Notes: a model not told the origin generated them from the sequence alone. Shown: positions 1 to 7,158, counted from the stretch's first letter. The stretch is DNA of 8,993 bases from Methyloglobulus sp. (GCA_013140405.1 JABFSV010000144.1:1-8993), one strand, 5' to 3'. Translations and numbers: made by a program.

Positions 1-1457
1 GCAAGATCGGCTTCCGCCGGACTCACATTGATTTTGATCGGTAACAGTAAAGGTTGGCTGGGTACTGCGCCTTGTTGGGATTGCTGCTTCAAGCGTTCGT
101 AAAGAACCCGTTCGTGGGCGGCATGGGCATCGACCAGGATAATGCCGGTACGGGTTTCCGCTAAAATGTAGATATTATGTAAATGGGCAATGGCAAAGCC
201 TAATGGTGGAAACGCTTGGTTTCGCTGGCTAATTTGTTCTTGCCCAGTTACTGTATTTGATTCCGCACCTGTTCCCGAATAGAGCTTGGCATAAGCTTGT
301 ATGGTTTCCTCAACCTGAAATGGGAGTGCTGACTGTGAAGGCTGATAAGTCGAGTAGGCAGATTTATTAACTAAGCTATTGTCGGCAAAAGTTTCGTTTA
401 CATCCGAGCGAACAATAACTTTCTGCTGCATAACCGGATTTACAATATGAACATTAGGCCTTACCTCTGCCAATGCCCGGTGTAATGCCGAAAACAAAAA
501 ATCATGGACTAATCGTCCTTCCCTAAACCGAACCTCAAGTTTTGCCGGATGTGCATTGACATCAACCAGGCCAGGATCAAGCGTTAGGTACAAGACAAAT
601 ACCGGATGCCGTCCATTAAATAAGACATCTTGAAATGCTTGCCTGACCGCATGGGCAATCAGTTTGTCCCTTACTAAGCGACCATTCACATAGAAAAACT
701 GCATGTCTTGCTGACTCCGGGAAAAAGTAGGCAATCCCACCCAACCGGCTAGTTGCAGTCCCGATGATGCGACATCTATTTTTATCGAATTCTCCAGAAA
801 AACAGAGCCACAAATCCCCGCAATCCGTTGGTGCTGTTCGGTTTCTGTGGTGGCTTTCGGTAATTGGAAGATTTCTTTTTGGTTATGGGATAAGGAAAAA
901 CCAATATCAAAACGGCTTAATGCCATTTTTTGGATCAGGCTCTCAATATGGGCAAACTCGGTTTTTTCCGTTTTCAGGAATTTGCGGCGGGCGGGCGTGT
1001 TATAGAATAAATCCCGGACATCTATTGTCGTTCCTGGTGGATGCGGGTCTGGTTGCAGGTCAAAATCTTTTTCAGTACCATCGGTGGATACCAGCCAGGC
1101 ACAATCGGCATCAGCAACACGGGAAATCAAGGTCAGCCGTGAAACAGAACTGATGCTGGGCAGTGCCTCACCACGAAAACCCATGCTGGCAACGCGCTCC
1201 AAATCCTCAAACGACGCTATCTTGCTGGTGGCGTGGCGGGACAAAGCCAAGGGCAAATCTTCTTTGACAATGCCACAACCATCATCCCTAATTCGTATGC
1301 GTCTTGCGCCGCCTTGTTCTATGTCGATGCTGATCGTCGTCGCACCCGCATCGAAGCAGTTTTCAACCAGCTCTTTAACCACCGACGAAGGCCGCTCGAC
1401 CACTTCACCTGCGGCAATCTGGTTGATAAGTTGAATAGGAAGCACCTGAACGCGCAT
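1..1457 (-). CDS. mutL: DNA mismatch repair protein MutL, 5' part (485 codons in window, C-terminal end missing)
   Basis: MutL is the GHKL ATPase that links MutS mismatch recognition to strand incision and excision. The N-terminal start MRVQVLPIQLINQIAAGEVV is characteristic of the family and fixes the start at 1457; the ribosome-binding site before it is weak (GGTAAAG). ATPase motifs are all present: ENCFDAG (residues 32-38), DDGCGI (58-63), RHATSKI (74-80) and GFRGEALPSI (93-102). DLFYNTPARRKFL follows at 149-161 and VDVNAHPAKLEVRF at 298-311, close to E. coli spacing. A low-complexity linker lies at about 335-415. The C-terminal dimerisation domain begins at about 420 and contains DAHAAHERVLYE (443-454), resembling the metal-binding DQHA(X)2E(X)4E motif of MutL proteins with endonuclease activity. 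That suggests a nicking MutL unlike the E. coli type, although the rest of the domain is outside the window. It is transcribed divergently from exbB. Identification is very secure. Confidence 0.97.
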   Translation of the reverse strand, partial: MRVQVLPIQLINQIAAGEVVERPSSVVKELVENCFDAGATTISIDIEQGGARRIRIRDDGCGIVKEDLPLALSRHATSKIASFEDLERVASMGFRGEALPSISSVSRLTLISRVADADCAWLVSTDGTEKDFDLQPDPHPPGTTIDVRDLFYNTPARRKFLKTEKTEFAHIESLIQKMALSRFDIGFSLSHNQKEIFQLPKATTETEQHQRIAGICGSVFLENSIKIDVASSGLQLAGWVGLPTFSRSQQDMQFFYVNGRLVRDKLIAHAVRQAFQDVLFNGRHPVFVLYLTLDPGLVDVNAHPAKLEVRFREGRLVHDFLFSALHRALAEVRPNVHIVNPVMQQKVIVRSDVNETFADNSLVNKSAYSTYQPSQSALPFQVEETIQAYAKLYSGTGAESNTVTGQEQISQRNQAFPPLGFAIAHLHNIYILAETRTGIILVDAHAAHERVLYERLKQQSQQGAVPSQPLLLPIKINVSPAEADL

Positions 1458-1485
1458 GGCTTTACCAAGAACAAAACCGCCATTC

Positions 1486-1499
1486 TATACGACCGTATA
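1486..1499. promoter_or_regulatory. 14-bp palindrome TATACGACCGTATA in the mutL/exbB divergent region
   Basis: The arms TATACG and CGTATA are perfect inverted repeats around a 2-nt centre. The site lies 29-42 bp upstream of the mutL start and 17 bp upstream of the exbB -35 box. Its symmetry and position would suit a dimeric regulator of mutL, but TATA-rich palindromes can also arise as overlapping -10 elements on the two strands. No regulator family was recognised. Confidence 0.35.
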
Positions 1500-1515
1500 C
1501 TGACTGGGTAGCTTG

Positions 1516-1544
1516 TTGGAACAAAACACTGGATGGCCTAAAAT
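1516..1544 (+). promoter_or_regulatory. Predicted sigma70 promoter of the exbB-exbD-lpxK-trm112-kdsB operon
   Basis: TTGGAA (1516-1521) is followed after exactly 17 bp by TAAAAT (1539-1544), which matches 4 of 6 and 5 of 6 consensus positions. Transcription would start near 1551 and give a leader of about 55 nt before the exbB GTG codon. No other promoter of comparable quality was seen before exbB, and the operon has no gap where an internal promoter would be expected. Confidence 0.6.
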
Positions 1545-1550
1545 AACTTG

Positions 1551-1578
1551 CACCTTTAACCTTTCACCTTGTACCTTA
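1551..1578 (+). repeat. Four tandem heptamers, consensus NACCTTN
   Basis: CACCTTT, AACCTTT, CACCTTG and TACCTTA follow one another without gaps, so ACCTT recurs every 7 nt. The array begins at the predicted transcription start of the exbB operon and would form the first half of its leader. Read on the other strand it is an AAGGT heptad series upstream of mutL. It could be a slippage-prone short tandem repeat, a multi-site protein target, or a chance low-complexity tract. Confidence 0.6.
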
Positions 1579-1596
1579 TGCAAAGTTCTATTATTC

Positions 1597-1600
1597 GGGA
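1597..1600 (+). promoter_or_regulatory. Ribosome-binding site deciding the GTG start of exbB
   Basis: GGGA lies 6 nt before the GTG codon at 1607. It supports that start over the in-frame ATG codons at residues 11 and 12, which lie inside the conserved N-terminal family sequence. Confidence 0.6.
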
Positions 1601-1606
1601 ATACCA

Positions 1607-2227
1607 GTGTTTGAAATCATAAAAAGCGGCGGTTGGATGATGTTTCCAATCATTTTGAGTTCGATTATCGCGATGGCTATCGTCGGCGAACGTTTTTGGT
1701 CGTTACAAAGAAAGAAAATATTGCCGCCGGAATTGTTGCCACAAGTACGGAAGCTGTACATTGAAAATAAAATGGATGAGCCAACCTTACGCCGCTTAAA
1801 AATCAGCTCACCGCTAGGCCACATATTGGCGGCTGGTCTTGCTAATAGCAGTCACGGTAGGCGAGTCATGAAAGATTGCATGGAAGAAGCAGGTCGTAAG
1901 GTGGCACATGATTTGGAACGCTTTCTTAACGCGCTAGGCACGATTGCGGCAGTGGGGCCATTGCTGGGCCTGCTAGGTACTGTTTTCGGCATGATAGAAA
2001 TATTTTCTTCCATGATGAAACACGGCGCTGGCGACCCCAGTTCTCTTGCGGGAGGTATTTCGGTTGCCTTGATTACGACAGCGGCCGGATTGACGGTTGC
2101 TATCCCCAGTTTGATTTTTCACCGCTATTTTGAACGCTTAGTTGATGAATTTGTCGTCAGCATGGAAGAGGAAGCATTAAAGCTGATTGATGTCTTGCAC
2201 GGTGACAGAGACGACGAGACAACCTGA
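1607..2227 (+). CDS. exbB: MotA/TolQ/ExbB proton channel family protein (ExbB-like)
   Basis: This 206-residue inner-membrane protein belongs to the family whose subunits conduct protons together with an ExbD/TolR partner to energise envelope processes. It has the typical plan: a first membrane segment at about 13-28, a cytoplasmic stretch at about 29-108, then two hydrophobic segments at about 109-133 (GTIAAVGPLLGLLGTVFGMI) and 149-173 (GGISVALITTAAGLTVAIPS), where the conserved GPLLGLLGTVxGM and ITTAAGL signatures sit. The GTG start keeps the N-terminus expected for this family and has a ribosome-binding site. Its stop overlaps the exbD start by 1 nt (TGATG). Because it leads an lpxK-kdsB operon and lacks a TonB gene or a recognisable Fur box nearby, it is probably not the classical iron-uptake ExbB. 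A role in lipopolysaccharide or outer-membrane upkeep is inference. It could equally be labelled TolQ-like. Confidence 0.92.
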   Translation: MFEIIKSGGWMMFPIILSSIIAMAIVGERFWSLQRKKILPPELLPQVRKLYIENKMDEPTLRRLKISSPLGHILAAGLANSSHGRRVMKDCMEEAGRKVAHDLERFLNALGTIAAVGPLLGLLGTVFGMIEIFSSMMKHGAGDPSSLAGGISVALITTAAGLTVAIPSLIFHRYFERLVDEFVVSMEEEALKLIDVLHGDRDDETT

Positions 2228-2667
2228 TGAAATTTCAACGCAAAAGACGGGAACGGGTTGATATTACACTGATTTCTATGATTGACGTGTTGTTTGTTTT
2301 GCTGCTTTTCTTCATGGTCTCAACCACATTTAACCGCCATACCGAATTAAAAATTAATCTACCAGAAGCAAAGGGATCAGAGCCAGAAGACCATCCTAAA
2401 AATGTTACTATGGTGATTGACGAGAAAGGTGGGTATATCTTAATTGCAAGTGATGGGCAAAGTCGTAGATTACCTGGCCAGAACAGGGAAACACTAGCTC
2501 GTGAATTATCAAAGCTTGCTTACCAAGCAAAAGATCTTCCATTCATCATCAACGCCGATGCAAAAACCCCCTATCAGTCGATGATGACTGTGCTAGATGT
2601 TGCAGGGCAGGTGGGTTTTAACCATATTACATTTGCAACCCATCAACCGGAAAACACGGAAGAATGA
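2227..2667 (+). CDS. exbD: ExbD/TolR family biopolymer transport protein
   Basis: This 146-residue protein is the single-span partner of the preceding ExbB-like subunit. A short basic cytoplasmic N-terminus (residues 1-10) leads into a membrane segment at about 14-33. That segment holds the conserved protonatable aspartate D20 in the context SMIDVLFVLLLFFM, the residue that couples proton flow to motion in this family. The remaining residues, 34-146, form the periplasmic domain, ending with the pattern INADAKTPYQSMMTVLDVAG seen in ExbD/TolR proteins. The start overlaps the exbB stop by 1 nt and the stop overlaps lpxK by 4 nt (ATGA), so translation is probably coupled. The length is normal and nothing is missing. 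Confidence 0.93.
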   Translation: MKFQRKRRERVDITLISMIDVLFVLLLFFMVSTTFNRHTELKINLPEAKGSEPEDHPKNVTMVIDEKGGYILIASDGQSRRLPGQNRETLARELSKLAYQAKDLPFIINADAKTPYQSMMTVLDVAGQVGFNHITFATHQPENTEE

Positions 2668-3674
2668 AAAAAACACTCGCCCGATGGGCGGTGGACATTT
2701 GGTATAAGGATGCGTTTCTGGGGATTTTGTTATTGCCGTTTGCGTCTATTTTCTCTGACATTGTCAGAGTTAGGCGGTTCTTGTATCGCAAAGGTGTCCT
2801 AAAGTCGCATACGTTGCCAGTCCCCGTGATTGTCATCGGCAATATTACGGTGGGTGGTACGGGGAAAACGCCTTTAATCATCTGGTTAGCGGAACTGCTG
2901 GCAAAATCGGGTTACAAACCTGGAATCATCAGCAGAGGCTATGGCGGCAAGTCCGAGATATGGCCGCAAGCTGTCAACGAGAATAGCAATGTCACAAGCG
3001 TGGGTGACGAAGCCTTATTGATAGCCAAGCAAACCCGTTTGCCCTTGGTTGTCGGCTCGTCACGGGTTGAATCCGCAAAGAAGTTACTGGCTGAATTCGA
3101 TTGCAATGTGGTGTTATCTGATGATGGTTTACAGCATTATGCCTTGAATCGTGCTATTGAAATTGCGGTCATTGATGGTGAACGGCGGTTTGGTAACGGC
3201 TACTGTTTACCTGCTGGGCCTTTGCGAGAACCTATTGAGCGGTTAAGCAGTGTTGATTTCGTGGTTGTGAATGGCGAAAAATATGCAGACCATGAATTTT
3301 CCATGCAGTTAGTTGGTGATACAGCAATTAATATGAAAACGGGTGAGCAAAAGCCATTGCAAGCATTTCAAGGTATTGACTGCCATGCCCTAGCAGGAAT
3401 AGGGAATCCTGAACGCTTTTTTAAATTGCTCGAATTGAATGGCTTAACGTGTTTAACGCATAGTTTTCCCGATCATTATTCATTTGAATGCGATGATATT
3501 GAATTTGGCGACAACAAACCTGTGCTAATGACAGAAAAGGATGCGGTAAAATGCACCCAGTTTGCAGGGCAACACCATTGGTATCTACCAGTAACCGCCG
3601 TTCCCGAACTCGATTTTGGGCAACAATTTTTAGACTTACTCCTTAAATCCAAGCATAAAAAGCATGATAGATAA
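2664..3674 (+). CDS. lpxK: Tetraacyldisaccharide 4'-kinase LpxK
   Basis: LpxK phosphorylates the 4' position of tetraacyldisaccharide 1-phosphate to make lipid IVA, on the cytoplasmic face of the inner membrane. The 336-residue length matches the family (E. coli about 328). An N-terminal hydrophobic anchor lies at about 16-30. The P-loop is [12 protein letters not shown] (residues 59-70), which is typical of LpxK. Further family blocks are SRGYGG (90-95), VGDEALL (113-119), [11 protein letters not shown] (151-161), LPAGPLREP (182-190), HSFPDHY (266-272) and MTEKDAVK (289-296). A GGAAG-like ribosome-binding site lies very close to the start, so coupling with exbD (ATGA overlap) is likely. The 3' end overlaps the next gene by 11 nt. 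In enteric bacteria lpxK follows msbA. Here the two upstream genes are exbBD instead, as in pseudomonads. Confidence 0.97.
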   Translation: MKKTLARWAVDIWYKDAFLGILLLPFASIFSDIVRVRRFLYRKGVLKSHTLPVPVIVIGNITVGGTGKTPLIIWLAELLAKSGYKPGIISRGYGGKSEIWPQAVNENSNVTSVGDEALLIAKQTRLPLVVGSSRVESAKKLLAEFDCNVVLSDDGLQHYALNRAIEIAVIDGERRFGNGYCLPAGPLREPIERLSSVDFVVVNGEKYADHEFSMQLVGDTAINMKTGEQKPLQAFQGIDCHALAGIGNPERFFKLLELNGLTCLTHSFPDHYSFECDDIEFGDNKPVLMTEKDAVKCTQFAGQHHWYLPVTAVPELDFGQQFLDLLLKSKHKKHDR

Positions 3675-3858
3675 AAAATTACTCGATATTCTGGCTTGCC
3701 CACTCTGCAAAAGCCGTCTGATTTATAACAAAGCCAATCAGGAATTGATATGCAGGGCTGACCGCTTGGCATTTCCGATCCGTGATGACATTCCCGTGAT
3801 GCTGGAAGACGAAGCCAGGGAAATAACAACCGAAGAAGCGGATGCCTTATACAAATGA
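3664..3858 (+). CDS. ycaR: Trm112/YcaR family small protein
   Basis: This 64-residue protein matches the Trm112 family: the N-terminal pattern [14 protein letters not shown] (residues 6-19) contains the conserved CPLC pair (C12 and C15), followed by [20 protein letters not shown], which is the usual second half of the domain. In eukaryotes Trm112 is a zinc-binding activator of methyltransferases. The bacterial role beside lpxK and kdsB is not established in my knowledge. The third family cysteine is present (C30, in LICRAD), but the fourth expected for a full zinc site is not obvious. Its start lies inside lpxK (11-nt overlap) and its stop overlaps kdsB by 4 nt, so its production is tied to both. 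Confidence 0.9.
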   Translation: MIDKKLLDILACPLCKSRLIYNKANQELICRADRLAFPIRDDIPVMLEDEAREITTEEADALYK

Positions 3859-4625
3859 CGCTACGTTTTAAGGTCGTCATTCCTGCCCGTTATGCGTCCA
3901 CCCGCTTGCCGGGCAAACCGTTGCTTAACATAGCCGGAAAACCCATGATTGCCCATGTTTGTGCTAGGGCGCAACAAGCGGGGGCAGAAGAGGTTGTAGT
4001 TGCTACCGATGATGAGCGGATATTACAAACCGTTACCGATCTGGGTATACAAGCCGTTATGACACGACCAGACCACCAAAGCGGTACGGAACGGATTGCC
4101 GAGGTAGCCGAACTTTGTGGCTGGGCAGGTCATGAAATCATCGTTAATTTACAAGGCGATGAACCTTTGATCCCGCCTGAAATAATCAAAGAACTTGCGG
4201 CAGTTTTGAACGGACAACAGCAAGCAGGGATTGCGACATTGGCGGCTAAAATCGTCGATTTTGAAGAAATATTCAATCCCAATGCCGTAAAAGTGGTGTT
4301 AAACAAGGACGGCTATGCGCTGTATTTCAGTCGTGCACCTATTCCCTGGGATAGGGATGGTTTTGTGAAGCAGCCCAAACACGTTTCTGAGAAGATGCCT
4401 TATTACCGACATATCGGCATGTATGCCTACACCGTCGATTTTCTCAAACGCTACTGCCAGTGGGAATCTTCAGTATTGGAAACAGTTGAATCATTGGAAC
4501 AACTCCGCATTCTTTGGCAGGGTGAAGCGATTAGGGTCAAGGTTGTTGACAAGACTCCAGCGGCTGGGGTTGATACGGCAGAGGATTTGGTGAGGGTAGA
4601 GGGGTTGATGAGGTTGCAGCAATAA
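3855..4625 (+). CDS. kdsB: 3-deoxy-manno-octulosonate cytidylyltransferase (CMP-Kdo synthetase)
   Basis: KdsB activates Kdo with CTP to CMP-Kdo, the donor for the inner core of lipopolysaccharide, in the cytoplasm. The 256 residues agree with the family. Visible blocks are the nucleotide-binding [17 protein letters not shown] (residues 7-23), TDDERI (51-56), [12 protein letters not shown] with its metal-binding aspartate D102 (97-108), YFSRAPIPW (157-165), YRHIGMYAY (184-192), ESLEQLRIL (212-220) and GVDTAEDL (238-245). The ATG overlaps the stop of the Trm112-like gene (ATGA) and ends the five-gene run. No clear intrinsic terminator follows. Confidence 0.97.
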   Translation: MTLRFKVVIPARYASTRLPGKPLLNIAGKPMIAHVCARAQQAGAEEVVVATDDERILQTVTDLGIQAVMTRPDHQSGTERIAEVAELCGWAGHEIIVNLQGDEPLIPPEIIKELAAVLNGQQQAGIATLAAKIVDFEEIFNPNAVKVVLNKDGYALYFSRAPIPWDRDGFVKQPKHVSEKMPYYRHIGMYAYTVDFLKRYCQWESSVLETVESLEQLRILWQGEAIRVKVVDKTPAAGVDTAEDLVRVEGLMRLQQ

Positions 4626-4867
4626 GATTAAGCCCAGCAAACAAGGTAAATGTTCCTACCTAGCCTACAAAGTAACGTATCAACATCGCACGATACCCCG
4701 TGTTTGGATTCTGGGTTACGGTAACTCACGCTAGAATGCCTATGTTAAAAGCTAACAATTATGTCATCCGACAAGGCAACACTAAACCAATTTGACATCT
4801 CGTATGGGTAACAGTACCTTAGACTGTTTTCCTAACCCACACAATCCGCATTTCTCAAGAGCTGTTA
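4626..4867. other. Gene-free spacer between kdsB and alaC
   Basis: This 242-nt stretch carries no plausible gene on either strand. It holds a weak 5-bp hairpin (AGGTA/TACCT, 4644-4661) without a T-run, a perfect 11-bp palindrome GTTACGGTAAC (4715-4725), a GTTA/TAAC pair (4744-4756) and a candidate alaC promoter at 4792-4820. It is the natural place for kdsB transcription to end and alaC regulation to act. Confidence 0.7.
4792..4820 (+). promoter_or_regulatory. Candidate sigma70 promoter of alaC
   Basis: A perfect TTGACA (4792-4797) is followed after 17 bp by TACCTT (4815-4820). The second box is weak but keeps the three most conserved bases (T, A and final T). The start would fall near 4827, about 40 nt before the gene. 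Downstream, CCTAACCCA (4828-4836) partly mirrors TGGGTAACAG (4805-4814), an imperfect dyad overlapping the -10 region that could be an operator. Confidence 0.45.
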
Positions 4868-6052
4868 ATGGAACAATTTCATCGCATAAGCCGTTTACCT
4901 CCTTACGTTTTCAATATCGTCAATGAACTCAAAGCCAAAGCACGGGCGGCGGGTGAGGATATTATTGATTTCGGCATGGGCAATCCAGACCAGCCCACAC
5001 CAGATCATATCGTCAACAAGCTGATCGAGGCCACCAAGCGCCCTGATACGCACCGTTATTCGGTGTCCAAAGGTATTCCACGGTTAAGGCGGGCGATTAC
5101 CAATTGGTACAAAACCCGCTTTGATGTGAATTTAGATCCAGAGACAGAAGCAATTGTCACCATTGGCTCGAAAGAAGGTTTGGCGCACTTGGCACTGGCG
5201 ACATTAGGTCCAGGCGATGTGGTGCTGGTGCCCAATCCTGCTTACCCGATACATCCTTATGGTGTGGTGATTGCCGGAGCGGATGTGCGGCATGTGCCAT
5301 TGATACCTGGGGTTGATTTTTTTGAGGCTCTGGAAAAAGCCATTATCGAGTGTTGGCCGAAACCTAAAATGCTGATCCTGAATTTTCCTGGCAATCCGAC
5401 CAGCCAATGCGTGGAACTGGATTTTTTTGAGAAAATTATCGCCTTAGCCAAAGAGCATAAAATTTGGGTCGTGCATGATATTGCTTATGTCGATATTGTG
5501 TTCGATGGTTATGTTGCGCCGTCGATACTCCAAGTGGAAGGTGCTAAAGATATTGCCGTGGAATTTTTCTCGATGTCCAAAAGCTACAATATGCCGGGCT
5601 GGCGTGTTGGCTTTATGTGTGGCAATAAAGAGCTGGTTTCTGCATTGGCACGAATTAAATCCTACCTCGATTACGGCACCTTTACGCCTATCCAGATCGC
5701 CGCTATCGCCGCTTTAGAAGGTCCGCAAGATTGCGTGCGGGAAATTTCCGATATGTACTGCAAACGCCGCGACGTGTTGTGTGAAGGCTTGAACTCCATC
5801 GGCTGGCCGGTGGAAAAGCCGAAAGCCACCATGTTCGTGTGGGCGAAAATCCCCCAACCTTATTTGGAGATGGGTTCACTGGAGTTTTCCAAGAAACTGT
5901 TAATCGACGCCAAAGTCGCCGTCGCCCCCGGCATCGGTTTTGGTCAGTACGGTGACGACCACGTCCGGTTTGGATTGATCGAAAACGAACACCGTACAAG
6001 GCAGGCGATTAGGGGGATTAAGCAGATGATGAAGAAGGATGGTGTTGTGTAA
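4868..6052 (+). CDS. alaC: Alanine aminotransferase AlaC (class I/II PLP-dependent)
   Basis: This 394-residue cytosolic enzyme is a fold-type I aminotransferase that I recognise as AlaC-like (E. coli YfdZ): [12 protein letters not shown] at 6-17, [12 protein letters not shown] at 34-45, [10 protein letters not shown] at 99-108 and [12 protein letters not shown] at 121-132 are nearly the same as in that enzyme. AlaC makes L-alanine from pyruvate using glutamate as amino donor. Catalytic features are N176 in NFPGNPT, D204 and Y207 in HDIAYVDI, the PLP-binding lysine K238 in [12 protein letters not shown], and the substrate-carboxylate arginine R368 in HVRFGL. An AAGAG ribosome-binding site lies 6 nt before the ATG. 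In other proteobacteria this gene is often followed closely by hom; here a 2-kb accessory block separates them. No terminator follows the gene, so read-through into the block is possible. Confidence 0.95.
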   Translation: MEQFHRISRLPPYVFNIVNELKAKARAAGEDIIDFGMGNPDQPTPDHIVNKLIEATKRPDTHRYSVSKGIPRLRRAITNWYKTRFDVNLDPETEAIVTIGSKEGLAHLALATLGPGDVVLVPNPAYPIHPYGVVIAGADVRHVPLIPGVDFFEALEKAIIECWPKPKMLILNFPGNPTSQCVELDFFEKIIALAKEHKIWVVHDIAYVDIVFDGYVAPSILQVEGAKDIAVEFFSMSKSYNMPGWRVGFMCGNKELVSALARIKSYLDYGTFTPIQIAAIAALEGPQDCVREISDMYCKRRDVLCEGLNSIGWPVEKPKATMFVWAKIPQPYLEMGSLEFSKKLLIDAKVAVAPGIGFGQYGDDHVRFGLIENEHRTRQAIRGIKQMMKKDGVV

Positions 6053-6074
6053 ACCCAAATAAATTTCAATTGGC

Positions 6075-6083
6075 ATCCATAAC
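6075..6083 (+). repeat. Left copy of a 9-bp direct repeat bounding the accessory block
   Basis: ATCCATAAC here is repeated perfectly at 8027-8035, just before hom. The two copies enclose the GIY-YIG gene, the REP array and the toxin-antitoxin pair. It may be a target-site duplication or a recombination scar. No convincing terminal inverted repeats adjoin it: only TAAAT is shared in inverted form just inside each end. Confidence 0.45.
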
Positions 6084-6107
6084 GCTAAATTTTATTCAGA
6101 TAAGTTC

Positions 6108-6824
6108 ATGGATAAGCAAAAAATATTAGATGAAATAAAACGTACAACTAAAGAAAATGGTGGTGTTCCTTTAGGTATGGAGCGATTTGCTCGTGATGTG
6201 GGTGTTAAAGTACATGAATGGCATGGAAAATATTGGTTACGCTGGAGCGACGCATTGGCGGAAGCTGGGTTTGAACCTAACAAATATAATATTGCTTATA
6301 GCGATGATTTTGTTTTGGCAAAATTAGCTAGTTTTGTTATCGAATTGGGGCATTATCCAATTAACGCTGAATTGAAAATGAAAGCAAGAGCCGACCGAAA
6401 TTTTCCAAGTCATAATGTATTTGGACGGCTAGGTAATAAAAATGAATTAAATTTAAAGTTGCAAAAATTTTGTTCCCAACATAATGAGTATAGTGATGTT
6501 ATTCCATTATTACCTCTTCCTCAATCGACAAGCGACAATGAAAACATAACAGTGGTTTCAAAAGGTTATGTTTACCTGATGAAACATGGCTCTCGTAATG
6601 AATACAAAATTGGGCGAACCAATAACGTGATAAGGCGGGAAGGAGAATTGTCCATAGAGCTTCCAGAAAAGCTTTCTCCTATTCACACAATTGAAACAGA
6701 TGATCCTGCTGGAATTGAAAAATACTGGCACTCAAGGTTTTCGCAAAAACGTAAAAATGGAGAGTGGTTTAGCTTATCTGCGGAAGATGTAAAAGCCTTC
6801 AAACGATGGAAGCGAATTTGTTGA
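6108..6824 (+). CDS. GIY-YIG (T5orf172/MUG113-like) protein with N-terminal homing-endonuclease-associated repeats
   Basis: This 238-residue soluble protein is probably a nuclease or nuclease-derived DNA-binding protein. Two N-terminal repeats at about 5-56 and 69-121 fit the homing-endonuclease-associated (HNH_repeat) pattern: a helix, a Gly-Pro turn (GGVPLGMERFA, then GHYPINAEL) and a closing aromatic helix (WSDALAEAGFEP in the first). After a linker (125-150) comes a GIY-YIG-type domain: GYVYLMK (153-159), YKIGR (166-170), R176-R177, H208 and GEWFSL (218-223), matching the T5orf172/MUG113 branch. Sampled 60-base lines in this gene are about 35% GC, against about 55% in a sampled line of alaC, which indicates foreign origin. 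The first ATG is used because the first repeat begins directly after it; the ribosome-binding site is poor. A TTGGCA-17-TATTCA promoter-like pair (6070-6098) precedes it. Whether it cuts DNA, and at what target, is unknown. Confidence 0.8.
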   Translation: MDKQKILDEIKRTTKENGGVPLGMERFARDVGVKVHEWHGKYWLRWSDALAEAGFEPNKYNIAYSDDFVLAKLASFVIELGHYPINAELKMKARADRNFPSHNVFGRLGNKNELNLKLQKFCSQHNEYSDVIPLLPLPQSTSDNENITVVSKGYVYLMKHGSRNEYKIGRTNNVIRREGELSIELPEKLSPIHTIETDDPAGIEKYWHSRFSQKRKNGEWFSLSAEDVKAFKRWKRIC

Positions 6825-6841
6825 TCCCTTTTAGAGCCATA

Positions 6842-7005
6842 GCGAGTAACCTGGATGGAGCTTGCGGAATCCAGGTTTTCGTAGCTTCGATACCCCTATT
6901 ACATTGCACTTCATACGGGCTACATCTACCTTACAATTGACAAGCCCTGATGCGACTGTAATTTCTTACTTTAAGGCCGTAAGGCGCATTCCGTGAAGCG
7001 GATTA
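6842..7005 (+). repeat. Repeat module copy 1 (164 bp, most diverged)
   Basis: It begins GCGAGTAACCTGGAT. Its REP-like doublet (6846-6923) has two defects: the GTAG head of the first hairpin reads GTAA, and the second hairpin has lost one G in its left arm (CCCC-TAT instead of CCCCGTAT). The first stem CCTGGAT/ATCCAGG is intact. Its tail differs from the other copies after the first CTTACTT, holding about 30 nt of unrelated sequence (TAAGGCCGTAAGGCGCATTC and on) with a weak TCCG/CGGA hairpin. It shares the CATCTACCT stretch after the doublet with copy 3 but not with copy 2. Confidence 0.85.
6937..6964 (+). promoter_or_regulatory. Promoter-like pair in module copy 1
   Basis: TTGACA (6937-6942), a 16-bp spacer and TAATTT (6959-6964). 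It is the diverged version of the pair found in copies 2 and 3. The spacer has lost one base relative to them and the -10 box is weaker, so its activity is doubtful. Confidence 0.3.
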
Positions 7006-7158
7006 ACGAGTAGCCTGGATGAAGCTTGCGGACTCCAGGTTTTCGTGGCTTCGACACCCCGTATTACGTTGCACTTCATACGGGCTACAACTTACTCGCA
7101 ATTGACAAATCCTGAGCCAATCTGTAAATTCTTACTTTTTTCTTACTTTGGGTGATGA
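7006..7158 (+). repeat. Repeat module copy 2 (153 bp)
   Basis: It aligns with copy 3 over its full length with about ten mismatches. Its REP-like doublet spans 7010-7088: forward unit GTAGCC with stem CCTGGA/TCCAGG (7010-7039, one base pair shorter than in copy 3), and reverse unit CCCGTAT/ATACGGG ending in CTAC (7058-7088). The tail has the promoter-like pair and two CTTACTT repeats (7131-7137 and 7142-7148). Confidence 0.9.
7102..7130 (+). promoter_or_regulatory. Promoter-like pair in module copy 2
   Basis: TTGACA (7102-7107), a 17-bp spacer and TAAATT (7125-7130), identical to the pair in copy 3. A transcript from here would cross the copy-3 hairpins before reaching the antitoxin gene. 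Confidence 0.45.

Noticed and set aside
764..1511. Open frames on the plus strand across the mutL region
   Set aside because: They lie antisense to a well-conserved MutL reading frame with all ATPase motifs, and their translations show no recognisable domain.
1458..1606. Fur box controlling exbBD
   Set aside because: No GATAATGAT-like repeats were found. The heptad ACCTT series does not resemble a Fur site.
4644..4661. Intrinsic terminator after kdsB
   Set aside because: The stem AGGTA/TACCT has only 5 bp, is AT-rich, and no T-run follows.
5204..5999. Open frames on both strands overlapping alaC
   Set aside because: They are shadows of the conserved aminotransferase frame, with no ribosome-binding sites or domain signatures.
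6971..7005. A fourth REP unit in the tail of module 1
   Set aside because: GGCGCATTCCG and CGGATTAACG pair over only about 4 bp and lack a GTAG head, so the hairpin is too weak to call.
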